Assembly (NCBI GenBank): GCA_035311445.1
Contig: DATGCX010000451.1
Location: forward strand, 78,264 to 142,263
Source of the DNA: JAJPKK01 sp035311445
GTDB taxonomy: Bacteria > Pseudomonadota > Alphaproteobacteria > Rhizobiales > Xanthobacteraceae
DNA length: 64,000 bases
Reading direction: 5' to 3'
This document shows positions 8,763 to 17,709 of the stretch, one piece after another (position 1 is the stretch's first letter; each line of letters starts with the position of its first letter). Under the pieces are notes generated by a model. It saw nothing but the letters and a program-made list of their open reading frames with translations, was not told where the DNA came from and did not search any database. Made by a program: the position numbers and the translations under genes.

Positions 8763-10298
8763 TCATCGCGGGCATGTCTTTTCGGTGACCGGTCCAGTGT
8801 CGGTTCGTGGAATGAGGATTTCGACCCGCCGGTTCTTGGCGCGGCCGTCCGGAGTTCTGTTATCAGCAATTGGCGCGGTCTCTCCTTTGCCCTCCGTCTG
8901 GAGGCGGTCCGGCTTGGCAAGATAGGGCCTGAACAACGCCGCAACGCTCTTGGCGCGCTCGACAGAGAGGTGGTAGTTGGAGGGGAAGCGGACGTTGTGA
9001 CTGCTGATCGGCGTATTGTCGGTGTGTCCCACAACTTTGATGAAGCCCTCTTCCTTGTCGAGCGTCCCCGCCACCCGAGCAGCGATCGCTTTGAACGCGT
9101 CGAGCACCGTGGCCGAGCCCGAGTCGAACAGAATGACGTTGCCGACCCGGACGGTGATCTGATTTGCAGTCTGCTCAGCAGAAGCTTTGTCGGCGGCGAC
9201 TTCGGGACCGAGGGCTGCGCAGATGCGCTGCAACTGCGTGACCTTGTCGGGCTCCGGCGGCACGAAAGGCGGCGGCGTCTGAGGCACCGTGCGCACAATT
9301 GAGAGTTTGCCGGCGTCATTCAGCGCCGCCAGCCGAGCGGCTGCGGCGTCAACATCGCCGGTGAGCCAATAGAGCAGCGTGAAATAAATGCCGAACAGCA
9401 GGAGGCCGGCGAATCCAAGCACGCCCCACCACGGCACCCGCACCCGCGACATCCGGCTCGCCAGGTTCTGGCCCTGCCATCGCGGCGACAGTTCGCGGTA
9501 GACCTTCGGGCGTATGCGGCGCAGCGTCTCGTAAAGATCACGCTGAATCTGCTGCAGCGTGGCGACGCCGCCCGCGGAGGTGCGGTGAATGCCATGGAAT
9601 CCGAGTGTGAGGCAGGTGTGCTGCAATTCGAGCAGGTCGTAGTTGACCACCGGATCCTGCTTTAGCCGCGTGAGTTCATCGAAGAATCGCACCCCGCCGA
9701 TACGCTCTCCGAAGAAACGGCTCAGCATGCTGTATTGCGCCCAGACGTGACGATCCTCGGTCGGGATGTTCTGGACGATATCGTCGGCCGTTGCGCAGAT
9801 AATGTATTTGGCAGAATTTGCCTGCGCCTCGGAGATGCCCGCAGACCGGATGTCCTTTTCGAAGAACTTGATGGCGTCGGCGACCTGCTCCATCAGGCTC
9901 GCAAACGACGCGCGAGCGAGCGCGACGCGCAGGCGGCCGAGCAGGAGCAAGAGCGGGCCGGCGGAGCGCAGAATCGGATTTTCATTCGGCGCGACGAGCT
10001 CGTCGATCCGCACCTCGGGGGCGCGCGCCTGAACAGCCGGCTGCGGCGCCTGACGCTTCGTTTCAATCCATTCGTCGGGATTGGTGTTTTCAGGAGCAGT
10101 CGGCGGTAGGTAAGGCGTAGACTCAGGCGCCGCAGGCTGCGGTGCCCCAAGGCCTTGCGGCACGGGACTGTAGGGAGCGGCCGGCGGCCCGGGCGGGGGC
10201 TGCGGTGCGACCGGGCGGCGTCCTCCCGGATTGGGACGGATGACGGTCCGTTCTCCAGGAATGCCGAATGGACCACGTGGTGGAAGCTTATCGTTCAT
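8763..10298 (-). CDS. tssL: T6SS membrane protein TssL (DotU/IcmH) with fused OmpA peptidoglycan-binding domain
   Basis: This 511-residue protein has a Pro-rich N-terminus to about residue 85, a DotU/IcmH domain at about 90-290, one membrane segment near 290-313 and a periplasmic C-terminal OmpA-like domain at about 390-505 (GHTDNTPI followed by LSVERAKSVAALF). It anchors the TssJLM-type complex and, through the fused OmpA domain, should grip peptidoglycan, the job of TagL elsewhere. I chose the ATG at 10298 because it overlaps the tssK stop as ATGA; an in-frame ATG 24 bp upstream would lie deeper inside tssK. No tssJ is present in the window, so the fusion may partly compensate. Confidence 0.95.
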   Translation of the reverse strand: MNDKLPPRGPFGIPGERTVIRPNPGGRRPVAPQPPPGPPAAPYSPVPQGLGAPQPAAPESTPYLPPTAPENTNPDEWIETKRQAPQPAVQARAPEVRIDELVAPNENPILRSAGPLLLLLGRLRVALARASFASLMEQVADAIKFFEKDIRSAGISEAQANSAKYIICATADDIVQNIPTEDRHVWAQYSMLSRFFGERIGGVRFFDELTRLKQDPVVNYDLLELQHTCLTLGFHGIHRTSAGGVATLQQIQRDLYETLRRIRPKVYRELSPRWQGQNLASRMSRVRVPWWGVLGFAGLLLFGIYFTLLYWLTGDVDAAAARLAALNDAGKLSIVRTVPQTPPPFVPPEPDKVTQLQRICAALGPEVAADKASAEQTANQITVRVGNVILFDSGSATVLDAFKAIAARVAGTLDKEEGFIKVVGHTDNTPISSHNVRFPSNYHLSVERAKSVAALFRPYLAKPDRLQTEGKGETAPIADNRTPDGRAKNRRVEILIPRTDTGPVTEKTCPR

Positions 10299-11632
10299 CG
10301 GCGATCTTCCAATACGGCCCACAATTCAAGTTCAAGTTCCGGCCAGTCGCCAGAGAAATGCATGCCGATGGAGCTCGCCGTCGAGAATTCCGGCCACAGC
10401 GGTGATTTGCGATCAAAGAAGAAATAGACGTGGTCAGTGATCGCCCGGATCTGCGGCGGCGGCGTCGGCAAGTGGATGAGTGGCACGCCCGGCAGATGGG
10501 CGTGCACGATCTCGTTCATCTTGGTGTTCGGGCCAACCTTGAAGAGATGTGGAAACTGGCCCTGGATTTCGGTGAGCGGTCGACGCGCCGCGACCTCGAG
10601 CACGAAAGTGGCGTTTCGAAATAACGTGCGGTCGCGGATCGTGGAAATGAAGGCATTGTTGGCACGCTCGATGATCTCGAGACGGATCGCGCGGCGGCCG
10701 AGCCGGGCGCTGAGGAAATCCTGTAGATCGCGCATTACCGGCCCGAACACGTTTTCCAGGTCATCCTGGTCGTAGGCCGGATATTCGCGGGCGCGCCGTT
10801 CAGGCGTCGCAAAAGTGGCAAGCTCGCCGACCAGGCGCAGGAATTCGTCGAACAGCCGCTCGGGGTGCAGATAGCCGGAAGAGCGATAGTGCTTGAGCAC
10901 CGCAATATGCCGGTTCAAGAGCTGCAGAACGAAGTAATCCACACTCTGGAGTCCTCCGCCGGCCGTCGGGTCGGCGGCATAGCGCGCTAATTCCTCAAGC
11001 TTGTTGTCGATCCATCCGACCACACGATCGATCCAGCCACTGACCACCGGGTGGGCGTTACACAGCAGCACCGGCGGCACGTACTTTTCGTCGAACACGA
11101 TCTGCTTGTCGCGGACTTCCAGCAGGCGGGCGATGCCGAGGCTGATGTATCCGGGCTTGGGGGTTTTGCGAAGTTCGAAGCCAAGTCGGGGAAACGCGAT
11201 GTCGACTTCCTCTTCGATACGCAGGGCCGAAGTGGAATCGATGAACGTTTCGGAACCAATCATGAAACGCGCGGCGCTGTCGGATTCCCGGTCATCCGCC
11301 TCGCGCATGTTGGCGGCCGCGACCGGCATCGATAGCCATGCGATCTGCTGTGAGGCAGTGTCCGGCACCAATAACGGCGGCGGCAGCGGGCTGTCGGCCG
11401 GAAGATCGAACGGCATGCCGTCCGGCATGACACCTGCGGCGCGGCGCAATGCGAACTTGCTTTGCTGAGCGAGATCGCGGTCGATTTCCAGATGGGAGAA
11501 ACCCCACGGATAGGGCGTGGCAAATCGCACCCGCGATTCAAGCAGATGCTCATGATAGCGGTCGTTCTGCTGAAAATGGTGGGGCCGAAGGAAGAGGCCT
11601 TCGGTCCATGCCACTTTGGTGTACCAGGACAT
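10295..11632 (-). CDS. tssK: T6SS baseplate protein TssK
   Basis: This 445-residue protein has the standard TssK opening WTEGLFLRPHHFQQNDRY at about 10-27 and the conserved shoulder/neck and head domains (MPFDLP near 70; LPGVPLIHLPTPP near 380). TssK trimers connect the TssFG wedge of the baseplate to the TssL/TssM membrane complex. The stop codon overlaps the tssL start (ATGA), indicating translational coupling. It is preceded by a 273-bp gap carrying a palindromic repeat, after tagH. Length and motifs are normal. Confidence 0.96.
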   Translation of the reverse strand: MSWYTKVAWTEGLFLRPHHFQQNDRYHEHLLESRVRFATPYPWGFSHLEIDRDLAQQSKFALRRAAGVMPDGMPFDLPADSPLPPPLLVPDTASQQIAWLSMPVAAANMREADDRESDSAARFMIGSETFIDSTSALRIEEEVDIAFPRLGFELRKTPKPGYISLGIARLLEVRDKQIVFDEKYVPPVLLCNAHPVVSGWIDRVVGWIDNKLEELARYAADPTAGGGLQSVDYFVLQLLNRHIAVLKHYRSSGYLHPERLFDEFLRLVGELATFATPERRAREYPAYDQDDLENVFGPVMRDLQDFLSARLGRRAIRLEIIERANNAFISTIRDRTLFRNATFVLEVAARRPLTEIQGQFPHLFKVGPNTKMNEIVHAHLPGVPLIHLPTPPPQIRAITDHVYFFFDRKSPLWPEFSTASSIGMHFSGDWPELELELWAVLEDRR

Positions 11633-11741
11633 CAGTTGTCTCTATTGCCCCCAACGATGGGATGTTCGGGTCCGATTTCCGCTGGATTGCTAATTAGTGT
11701 AGCGTCTTTAACGAACGGTTCAGAGTGTAACGTTTCAGCTT

Positions 11742-11822
11742 GTAGGGTGCGGGCAGGTGGGCACGGCGCGAGAAGCCGTGGCACACAACCGAAGCCCTGC
11801 CAGGCGCCTTTGCCCACCCTGC
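11742..11822. repeat. Palindromic repeat, family C (copy 1)
   Basis: The arms GTAGGGTGCGGGCAGGTGGGCA and AGGCGCCTTTGCCCACCCT are largely complementary. A second copy of the family (GGTGGGCAAAGGCGCGC...GCCCACC) lies at 47908-47986 inside a coding sequence. This copy is in the tagH-tssK intergenic space. Confidence 0.7.
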
Positions 11823-11905
11823 GATGCTCGTGAGTTGGCCACCCCGCAGTCTCAGATTGATTCAATCCGATCGAGACGCCGCTCTACCGTGTCTACCGTA
11901 CCTCA

Positions 11906-13366
11906 TTATTCCTCATGGTCATAACAATCGCCGAAATAGTCCATGAAGGCATTGAGCATACCGTCCGCATGGCTCTGCGTGCGGGCCTGCCAGCGCGCCA
12001 CATGGACGTCCCACAAACGGGCCTTGCGCGATCCGACCATCGCGGCCAAACCGCGGTCGCCGGTCGTGGTATTCTCGATGACATCGGGATCGAATTCGCC
12101 CAGCATGAGCCGCAAGGCGTGCTGCATAGCGGAAAAGGTTCTGACCTGATGGCTCTTTAAGTCATCGAAACTCTGCGCCAGGGCGCGCCGGGCATCGAGG
12201 TAGCTTCTGGTCGGCGGCCCGAACATGATGCGCAGGGCGTCTTCAGCGCTCGGAGCGAACTTGAGGGGATTATTGTCGAGCGCCTGGACCATTGTCTGGT
12301 TGGAGCTGCGGGCGAGGCGTTTGGCCATTTGGCGCGCCTCAAGGAGTTGCTTCATGTTTTCAGCAACGAGCCGCATCAGTTGACCGAGTTGCTCGGCAAG
12401 TTCGGCAGGGTCCCGAGTCGCAAAAGTATCGTCCGGCAGGCCAGCGCCGCGCGCGAACAGGCGGACGAACTCTTTAGCGGCGGTTTCCGCAGCGCCGACC
12501 AGGCCAGGAGTCGCGGAGACAGTCTGGCGCGCCGCTTCGCACCCATGCAGGGCGCTGCGGTCATCGCGTGCGAATTCGCCTGCCGTCGGCTTTCCCGCCG
12601 CAGTTGCGGCGAGCGCCTGAGCGGCGGACACGACGCTTGCCACAGCCTCCGGGGAGGCGGGCGCCGCGGCTGGCGGCGTCGCCCAAGGACCTTCCGGCTC
12701 GGTTGATATCCACACCGGGCGACGAGGGCTCGGTACTGGAGCGACTTCGAGCGGCGGCGGTAGCGGTTTGGGGGTGCCCTGGGCCCAACTCATGTCGTCG
12801 GACGGAGGCGCCGATGACGCGTCCGATGATGCCGGTCGGCGACCCAATTGTGGCGATATAGACGGTGGCGCTGGCGGCACATCGATCGCCCAATCAAGAA
12901 AGTCTGGACGGACGGGTTGCAGGTCGCGCGGTGCCTTGAGCTGTTTGGGATCAATGGGCGGCGCCACCTCGCCGACGGGATTCCACAGGTCCTCGTAGTT
13001 TGGTGCGGCGTCGGGAGGTGGCGCTTCGGGCCCGATCCCCGGGCCTTCGTTGTCGATGGTCGCCGCAATGATGTAATGGCCGATCGCGAAGCGATCGCCA
13101 TTGCGCAACCTATGGGGCGCCTTCAGCCGGCTGTCGGCGCCGTCGAGGAATGTACCGTTGGTTGAGATGTCGTGCAGCCAGTATCCGCCGTCGTGCCACC
13201 GCACTTCGCAATGCTTGCCGGAGATGAAGCGGCTGGGATCCGGCAGCGTCCAGTCGAGATACTGGTCGCGGCCGATATCGATGCCGCGCTTACCCTGGAT
13301 CGACATGCTCAGTGGACCGCCGTCCGGGAGGCTCGTCTGGTTTTCGATTCTAAGCGTCAGGCCCAT
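11906..13366 (-). CDS. tagH: T6SS FHA-domain regulatory protein TagH (Fha/ImpI)
   Basis: This 486-residue protein has an N-terminal FHA phosphothreonine-binding domain (IDIGRDQYLDWTLPDPSR, then SGKHCEVRW and DISTNGTFLDG, together about residues 28-77), a long Pro/Ala-rich linker and a C-terminal T6SS-FHA helical domain (AELAEQLGQLMRLVAENMKQ near 355). It is the likely substrate of PpkA/PppA and the target of TagF. I placed the start at the ATG at 13366, which has an AAAGAAG ribosome site 6 bp upstream; the frame is open for another 40 codons, but those are not FHA-like. It lies upstream of tssK on the same strand. Confidence 0.92.
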   Translation of the reverse strand: MGLTLRIENQTSLPDGGPLSMSIQGKRGIDIGRDQYLDWTLPDPSRFISGKHCEVRWHDGGYWLHDISTNGTFLDGADSRLKAPHRLRNGDRFAIGHYIIAATIDNEGPGIGPEAPPPDAAPNYEDLWNPVGEVAPPIDPKQLKAPRDLQPVRPDFLDWAIDVPPAPPSISPQLGRRPASSDASSAPPSDDMSWAQGTPKPLPPPLEVAPVPSPRRPVWISTEPEGPWATPPAAAPASPEAVASVVSAAQALAATAAGKPTAGEFARDDRSALHGCEAARQTVSATPGLVGAAETAAKEFVRLFARGAGLPDDTFATRDPAELAEQLGQLMRLVAENMKQLLEARQMAKRLARSSNQTMVQALDNNPLKFAPSAEDALRIMFGPPTRSYLDARRALAQSFDDLKSHQVRTFSAMQHALRLMLGEFDPDVIENTTTGDRGLAAMVGSRKARLWDVHVARWQARTQSHADGMLNAFMDYFGDCYDHEE

Positions 13367-13520
13367 CGGCAGCTTCTTTGCGATCGTACCCCGTGCGATC
13401 ACCCATGGGATCTGCACCAATGCCAAGGCATTGGCGCACACCGCTATCCGCGAATACGGTTTAGGTCCAATCCGGCGATCATTCAAGCCACGCCGGCCTT
13501 TGGCTGCGCAATGGCTTAAC

Positions 13521-13686
13521 CTCCCCCCGCTCGCGGGTCGGAATTTGCGCGCTCTTCGCGCTCATTCCGGCGGGTGAGGGGGCCTCTCCACAGGCTCAGA
13601 CTCGCAGAAAGGCCCCCGCACCCGACCCTCTCCATAGCCCGTCGAAGACGGGCGTAAACGCCCTGATGGCAAGCGGGGAGAGGGAG
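13521..13686. repeat. Palindromic repeat, family B (copy 1)
   Basis: A composite GC-rich element: CTCCCCCCGC...GAGGGGGCCTCTCCACA...GGCCCCC...CTCTCCATAGCCCGTCGAAGACGGG...GGCAAGCGGGGAGAGGG. The second half, including the GCCCGTCGAAGACGGGC hairpin, is almost identical to the element at 45842-46028 inside the second caspase gene. It fills most of the gap between tagH and the next gene; nothing else was seen in 13367-13780. Confidence 0.8.
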
Positions 13687-13780
13687 CAGCCATGTGCGAT
13701 TGTCCGGCGGCGAACCTGCGTCGTTGAGATGCACTTTGATCGCTCGCGTGGAAGCCGCCTCGCACCGATTCCCGATTTTA

Positions 13781-14335
13781 TCACAGCCCGTTTTCCGCAA
13801 GCTTTATGCCTTCGGCGATGCAGGCTTGCAGGTAGGCTGGCAGCTCGTTCTTCTTTTTCGCAAAGTGTGCGCTGAGCTGGACCGCGATGCGAGCCGCCCG
13901 CGCGGTCATATAGGGCGGCACCGGCGCCGGCATTTGCGGATGCGAACTGAGCATTCCGCCCGACCATCCGGCCGCGAGGGCGAGCCAGGTCAACGGGTCA
14001 TTGCTGTCTGCCTGCATTCCAAGTTCGAGCGCCGCCTGCCGGTGCTGGTCGTCCGGCTCGTACACCCATGCTTCCGCCATCAGCAGGCACGCGGCCCGGT
14101 TCTGTGCGATGTCGCCCAACAGCGTTCTGGCACATCCGCACGCCCACCAGACCGCCTCGCGTCGCGGCAGCAGGTAGGCGCAAAACGTCACCGCATCCTC
14201 GAACTTCTGCGCTTCCACCAGCTTATGCAGAAATGTGACCGGGGGGTCGTCGGTCGGCGCCGCCGCGATGTTGGTCACCGATTTGGGAAAAGTCTCGAAC
14301 AGGGCGCGAGCGGTCGCGAAGCGAACCCGGGACAT
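13781..14335 (-). CDS. T6SS-locus accessory protein of unknown function (DUF6931-like)
   Basis: This 184-residue protein has no signal peptide and is predicted soluble and helical. It contains a Trp/Ala-rich centre (AVWWACGCARTLLGD at about 63-77, LTWLALAAGWSGGM near 115-128) and a conserved-looking ARAARIAVQLSAHFAKKK block near 144-161. Similar small proteins are found beside vgrG and FHA genes in alphaproteobacterial T6SS loci; I recall the family as DUF6931 but cannot verify this. It starts 11 bp after the vgrG stop on the same strand, so it may help load or chaperone VgrG or its cargo. No catalytic motif is visible. Confidence 0.7.
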   Translation of the reverse strand: MSRVRFATARALFETFPKSVTNIAAAPTDDPPVTFLHKLVEAQKFEDAVTFCAYLLPRREAVWWACGCARTLLGDIAQNRAACLLMAEAWVYEPDDQHRQAALELGMQADSNDPLTWLALAAGWSGGMLSSHPQMPAPVPPYMTARAARIAVQLSAHFAKKKNELPAYLQACIAEGIKLAENGL

Positions 14336-14346
14336 TGAAACACGCT

Positions 14347-16254
14347 CTAGGCGGGGATCAACATCGGAACCATGCCGTTGATCAGCACGACGCCATTAAG
14401 GTTGATGATCGGCGCGGTGTGGTTGATGGCAGCGCCCGCCGTGTGATTGATGATGGCCTGTGCCGTATGGTTGATCATCGGCGCTTCCACCGATTTCGCT
14501 GCCGGCGTGAGCGTGACAGACGTCATACCTACGGTGTGGCTGACCGTGAGCATCGCGGTCGTGGTCTGGCTGCCCATCGGGATCGAGATGGTGTGATCGC
14601 CCATCTGGATCGTCAGTTGATCGTCGCCATTTTTCAGCACCGCGCTGCGCGACGGGCTGCCCTTCGGCGGCATGAATTCCTCGCCGATCGTATGGGTCTG
14701 GGAATTCTTGACGGTGACGTCGTGATCCTTTTCGGCGTGCATGCGAATGAGTTCGGCGTCCGCCTTGTCGTCGAACATGAATTCGTTATAGCCGTCGTGG
14801 CCCTTTGAGGAATCCGATTTCCAGCCGTGTTGCGTCTTGTTGGCAGGAAGGTCGTAGGGATGCTTCAGGTCGCCGTTGTAGACGACGCCGGTCACCAGCG
14901 GCCGGTCGGGGTCGCCTTCGAGGAATTGGACCACCACTTCCATGCCGACGCGCGGGAGGAACTGGCCACCCCATTGCTTGCTGGCATGGACCTGGGCAAC
15001 CCGGACCGGGCAGCTTTTCTGCGGCTCGCGGTCCCAATGGAACTGCACCCAGATCCGGCCGTGCTCGTCGGTGCTGATCTCTTCGCCCTCTTCGCCTTTC
15101 TTGGTCACGACTTTGGCGGTCTGTATGCCATGAATGCGCGACTTCTGCGTCAACGGCAGATTGCGGAACGGCCGATCGCTTTGCAGGAATTCATAGTGCC
15201 CGTAGTAGTGTTGATCCGGGTCGCTCTCGTTTCCCCGACTGCCGCTGCGATATTGCTGGGTCGCAAACAGGTGGCTGGCGCGTACGACCAGGTATTCCTT
15301 GTTTTCCGCCTGCACCGGATGCTTTTCCACCGTGACAAGCCCACCCGGATAGAGGCAGGGGGCATCGCCATTGGGGTAGCGCCGGCGGTCCAAGGCCTGC
15401 TCCGCCTCCAGGCGAAATTGCGCAAACTTTTCACCCTTCCCTTTGTCGTCATATTTGCCCGGGAAATCATAGATTTCGAGCTTGGAATGGCGATATTTTT
15501 CAGACGCTTCCTTGGGCGCCTTCAGATCCTTTTTCGGCTGCAGGTAATCATAATCGTTGAAATGGACCTTGCCGGTGCGGAATCGGCGCTCCCACGTCCA
15601 CTCATTGAGGTGCTGCTCCATATGCAGGTTCTTGTCCACCAAGGGGTAGTACGGGACGGTGGACAGCTCCGGAATTGGTTTGTGAGAGGACCGTGAATCG
15701 GCGAGTACCAGCAGATGCTTGCCGTCCGAGGGCTCGAAGAAATAGTAGATTCCGAAATGCTCCATGAGCCGAGACACGAACGCCAGGTCGGTCTCGCGGT
15801 ACTGCACGCAATATTCGATCTTGTCGTAGTCGCCGCTGGTGCGGAACTCGAAATCGCTGAAGCCCGCCTTCGTGAATACATCCTGGATGATGTCCTTGAC
15901 GTTCTTGTCGAGGAATATCCGGGAGTCCGCCTTGTGGCCGAGCAGCCAGAGCCACGGCCGTAGCACCAACCGGTAGTGGAATAAATCCTGTTTCTTGCCA
16001 ATCCACCGCGCTTCGCTGAGTACGCCATCGTAGATGCGCTCTTTACCCTTAAAGGCATTGAGCTTGATGGTACATGATTGGCCGATCGCCTTGTCGAAAT
16101 CGATGTTTTCATCTTCGCTGGCAGCTTCAACGTGGTACTCGAACAGCTCGCCAAGCCCTTCGGTGCCCTCGAATCGCACCAGTGCGAGTGCATCCTTCCC
16201 AAGTGGCGTCTTGAATTCGGCCACGAACTGGGTCTGATCGGGCTTTGCGTTCAT
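14347..16254 (-). CDS. vgrG: T6SS spike protein VgrG (TssI)
   Basis: This 635-residue spike protein has gp27-like domains at about 1-370 (LFEYHVEAAS early; QYRETDLAFVSRLMEHFGIYY near 175), a gp5-like OB domain with the family hallmark VRVAQVHASKQWGGQFLPRVG near 440-460, then GDPDRPLVTGVVYNG. The C-terminal beta-helix is short and ends in repeats of INHTA and AINHTA before a final hydrophobic tail. No fused effector domain is present. The ATG at 16254 (GGGAG upstream) starts at the family-typical position; the frame is open for a further 91 codons, but that part is not VgrG-like. It is divergent from the nuclease gene at 16663. Confidence 0.95.
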   Translation of the reverse strand: MNAKPDQTQFVAEFKTPLGKDALALVRFEGTEGLGELFEYHVEAASEDENIDFDKAIGQSCTIKLNAFKGKERIYDGVLSEARWIGKKQDLFHYRLVLRPWLWLLGHKADSRIFLDKNVKDIIQDVFTKAGFSDFEFRTSGDYDKIEYCVQYRETDLAFVSRLMEHFGIYYFFEPSDGKHLLVLADSRSSHKPIPELSTVPYYPLVDKNLHMEQHLNEWTWERRFRTGKVHFNDYDYLQPKKDLKAPKEASEKYRHSKLEIYDFPGKYDDKGKGEKFAQFRLEAEQALDRRRYPNGDAPCLYPGGLVTVEKHPVQAENKEYLVVRASHLFATQQYRSGSRGNESDPDQHYYGHYEFLQSDRPFRNLPLTQKSRIHGIQTAKVVTKKGEEGEEISTDEHGRIWVQFHWDREPQKSCPVRVAQVHASKQWGGQFLPRVGMEVVVQFLEGDPDRPLVTGVVYNGDLKHPYDLPANKTQHGWKSDSSKGHDGYNEFMFDDKADAELIRMHAEKDHDVTVKNSQTHTIGEEFMPPKGSPSRSAVLKNGDDQLTIQMGDHTISIPMGSQTTTAMLTVSHTVGMTSVTLTPAAKSVEAPMINHTAQAIINHTAGAAINHTAPIINLNGVVLINGMVPMLIPA

Positions 16255-16662
16255 CTTTTTTTCGCTCCCGCACGGTGATCGTCGAGCGACGATGTGATCG
16301 GTCGGTCGACGATATCGAAGCCTGCCAACATAGTCGAGCGGCGCCCCGATTCGGTTCAGATGACGGAATATGCGCCTTTTTTTGTTGGTGAGCTGATGTA
16401 CTGACGTTAATACTTGCATCCCGCGGGGCATGACAAGGCGCGTGATTCCGTGGAGCCTGACAAGGCCATTCTTCAGTTGTCTCGGATGGGCGCTTGGCGC
16501 TTGAACCTTAACCCGGACTTCTGCCACTATTTCAAACAGGATGGCCTATCCGCATTTTTCAAACAGGTAGCTATCCATCAATGTTAATGCCGCGCGTCAA
16601 CCTTGTGCTTCTGCCGCCCGCCGTCCATTCGGTCCGGGCAAGTCGGTTTTTATGAGCAGTGC
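16255..16662. other. Divergent intergenic region between the vgrG arm and the nuclease arm
   Basis: About 400 bp lie between the vgrG start and the chosen nuclease start. It is less GC-rich than its surroundings around 16370-16400 (CGCCTTTTTTTGTTGG) and should hold the promoters for both arms of the T6SS locus. I could not identify a confident sigma-54 or sigma-70 box pair. Frames are open into it from both flanking genes, so either start could lie further inside. Confidence 0.5.
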
Positions 16663-17703
16663 ATGCCACGACCTTACCGCGAGGATGTCCGCACCCTTTC
16701 AGCGCAATATCCTTTTGGGGTTGTTCTTCCTTTTCTGGGAAAATTTGTCGTTCTGATTTTAGCGAGATGGAGCAAATCCGATTATCGTGACGGGAGGCTC
16801 GTCGGTGAGGGCGATATCCGCAAAGCATTGTCGCCCTTCAGGGGTGACTTTACCGCTATAGACAGAATGAGGCGTTTATTGGCGGACGATACCTCCTTGG
16901 CCAATACCGCAAGCCTGCTCAATGCGAGTCAAGTGATCGAGGCTGCGACCGCGGCCGTCGCTGCCGGTCACATTTACGCGGTGATTGCCGACGCTTCAGC
17001 GGAGCGCGCCGTCCGTCCGCCCATCGACTATCGTGGGCTTGCAGGCCGCTATCTTTATCCTTCGTCGGGCGGCCCGGGGCAGGAGACCGGGTTTTTCATG
17101 TTCCTGCTCCAGTACCTACCCGACCTTTGCTGCGAAGCCTACAGGCGAATGGCGGGGGCGGGCGATGAGATCGTCCAACTCACCGATCATGGCTATGAAT
17201 TTCTCTTCGATCTGGGCGCCGAACGTGTCGTCGCGGCGTTTGGGATCACACAGTATAATCCAGGCCGTCGGGATTCCGGGCGGATGGCCGATTTTCTCGG
17301 CCAGGTGACGAGCCGGGCCGAACTGCAGAGAATCGCGAGCCGGGCCGGTTCAGCGCTGGCTGCGCGCGATCGCCTGGAGAAGGTTCAATTGACGTGGCGT
17401 GACCGCTTCTTTCAGACCTACGGGCACAAATACGACCGCGGACATTTCATGAGCCATCGTCAGGGCGGCGGGCTCGACATCAATTTGTTTCCGCAGCGCG
17501 CCGACATCAACCAGGGTCGCACCCGCTTGGGCGCCGAGTATCGGGCAATGGAAACCGCATGTGTCGCAAAGCCCGGCGCCGCCCCGATCTTTTGCTGCTC
17601 GCGTCCCATCTATGATGATGGCAGCTGGGTCCCGGCACAGCTTGAATATGCGGTGATCTATAATCCGCATCGAATGAATGTGCGCACCTTTCCGAACAAG
17701 TAG
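16663..17703 (+). CDS. DRGH-type DNA/RNA non-specific endonuclease-like protein, candidate T6SS effector
   Basis: With the ATG at 16663 this is 346 residues; an ATG 60 bp upstream is also possible. The last 90 residues resemble the beta-beta-alpha-metal non-specific endonuclease family: KYDRGHF with the presumed general-base His (codon 17443), then GGGLDINLFPQ supplying the Asn-Leu-x-Pro-Gln metal/structural motif, then NQGR...YRAME. The N-terminal 250 residues are unlike anything I recognise and lack a signal peptide. It is encoded divergently from vgrG and directly precedes a methyltransferase-like gene (6 bp gap) and tssA. The nuclease assignment rests on motif spacing; effector status is inferred from position. 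A housekeeping nuclease without a signal sequence would be hazardous to its host, which makes a toxin more likely. Confidence 0.7.
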   Translation: MPRPYREDVRTLSAQYPFGVVLPFLGKFVVLILARWSKSDYRDGRLVGEGDIRKALSPFRGDFTAIDRMRRLLADDTSLANTASLLNASQVIEAATAAVAAGHIYAVIADASAERAVRPPIDYRGLAGRYLYPSSGGPGQETGFFMFLLQYLPDLCCEAYRRMAGAGDEIVQLTDHGYEFLFDLGAERVVAAFGITQYNPGRRDSGRMADFLGQVTSRAELQRIASRAGSALAARDRLEKVQLTWRDRFFQTYGHKYDRGHFMSHRQGGGLDINLFPQRADINQGRTRLGAEYRAMETACVAKPGAAPIFCCSRPIYDDGSWVPAQLEYAVIYNPHRMNVRTFPNK

Positions 17704-17709
17704 TGGACC

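Noticed and set aside
16255..16527. Upstream extension of vgrG by 91 codons
   Set aside because: The added residues are basic and unlike VgrG; the ATG at 16254 has a ribosome site and gives the family N-terminus.
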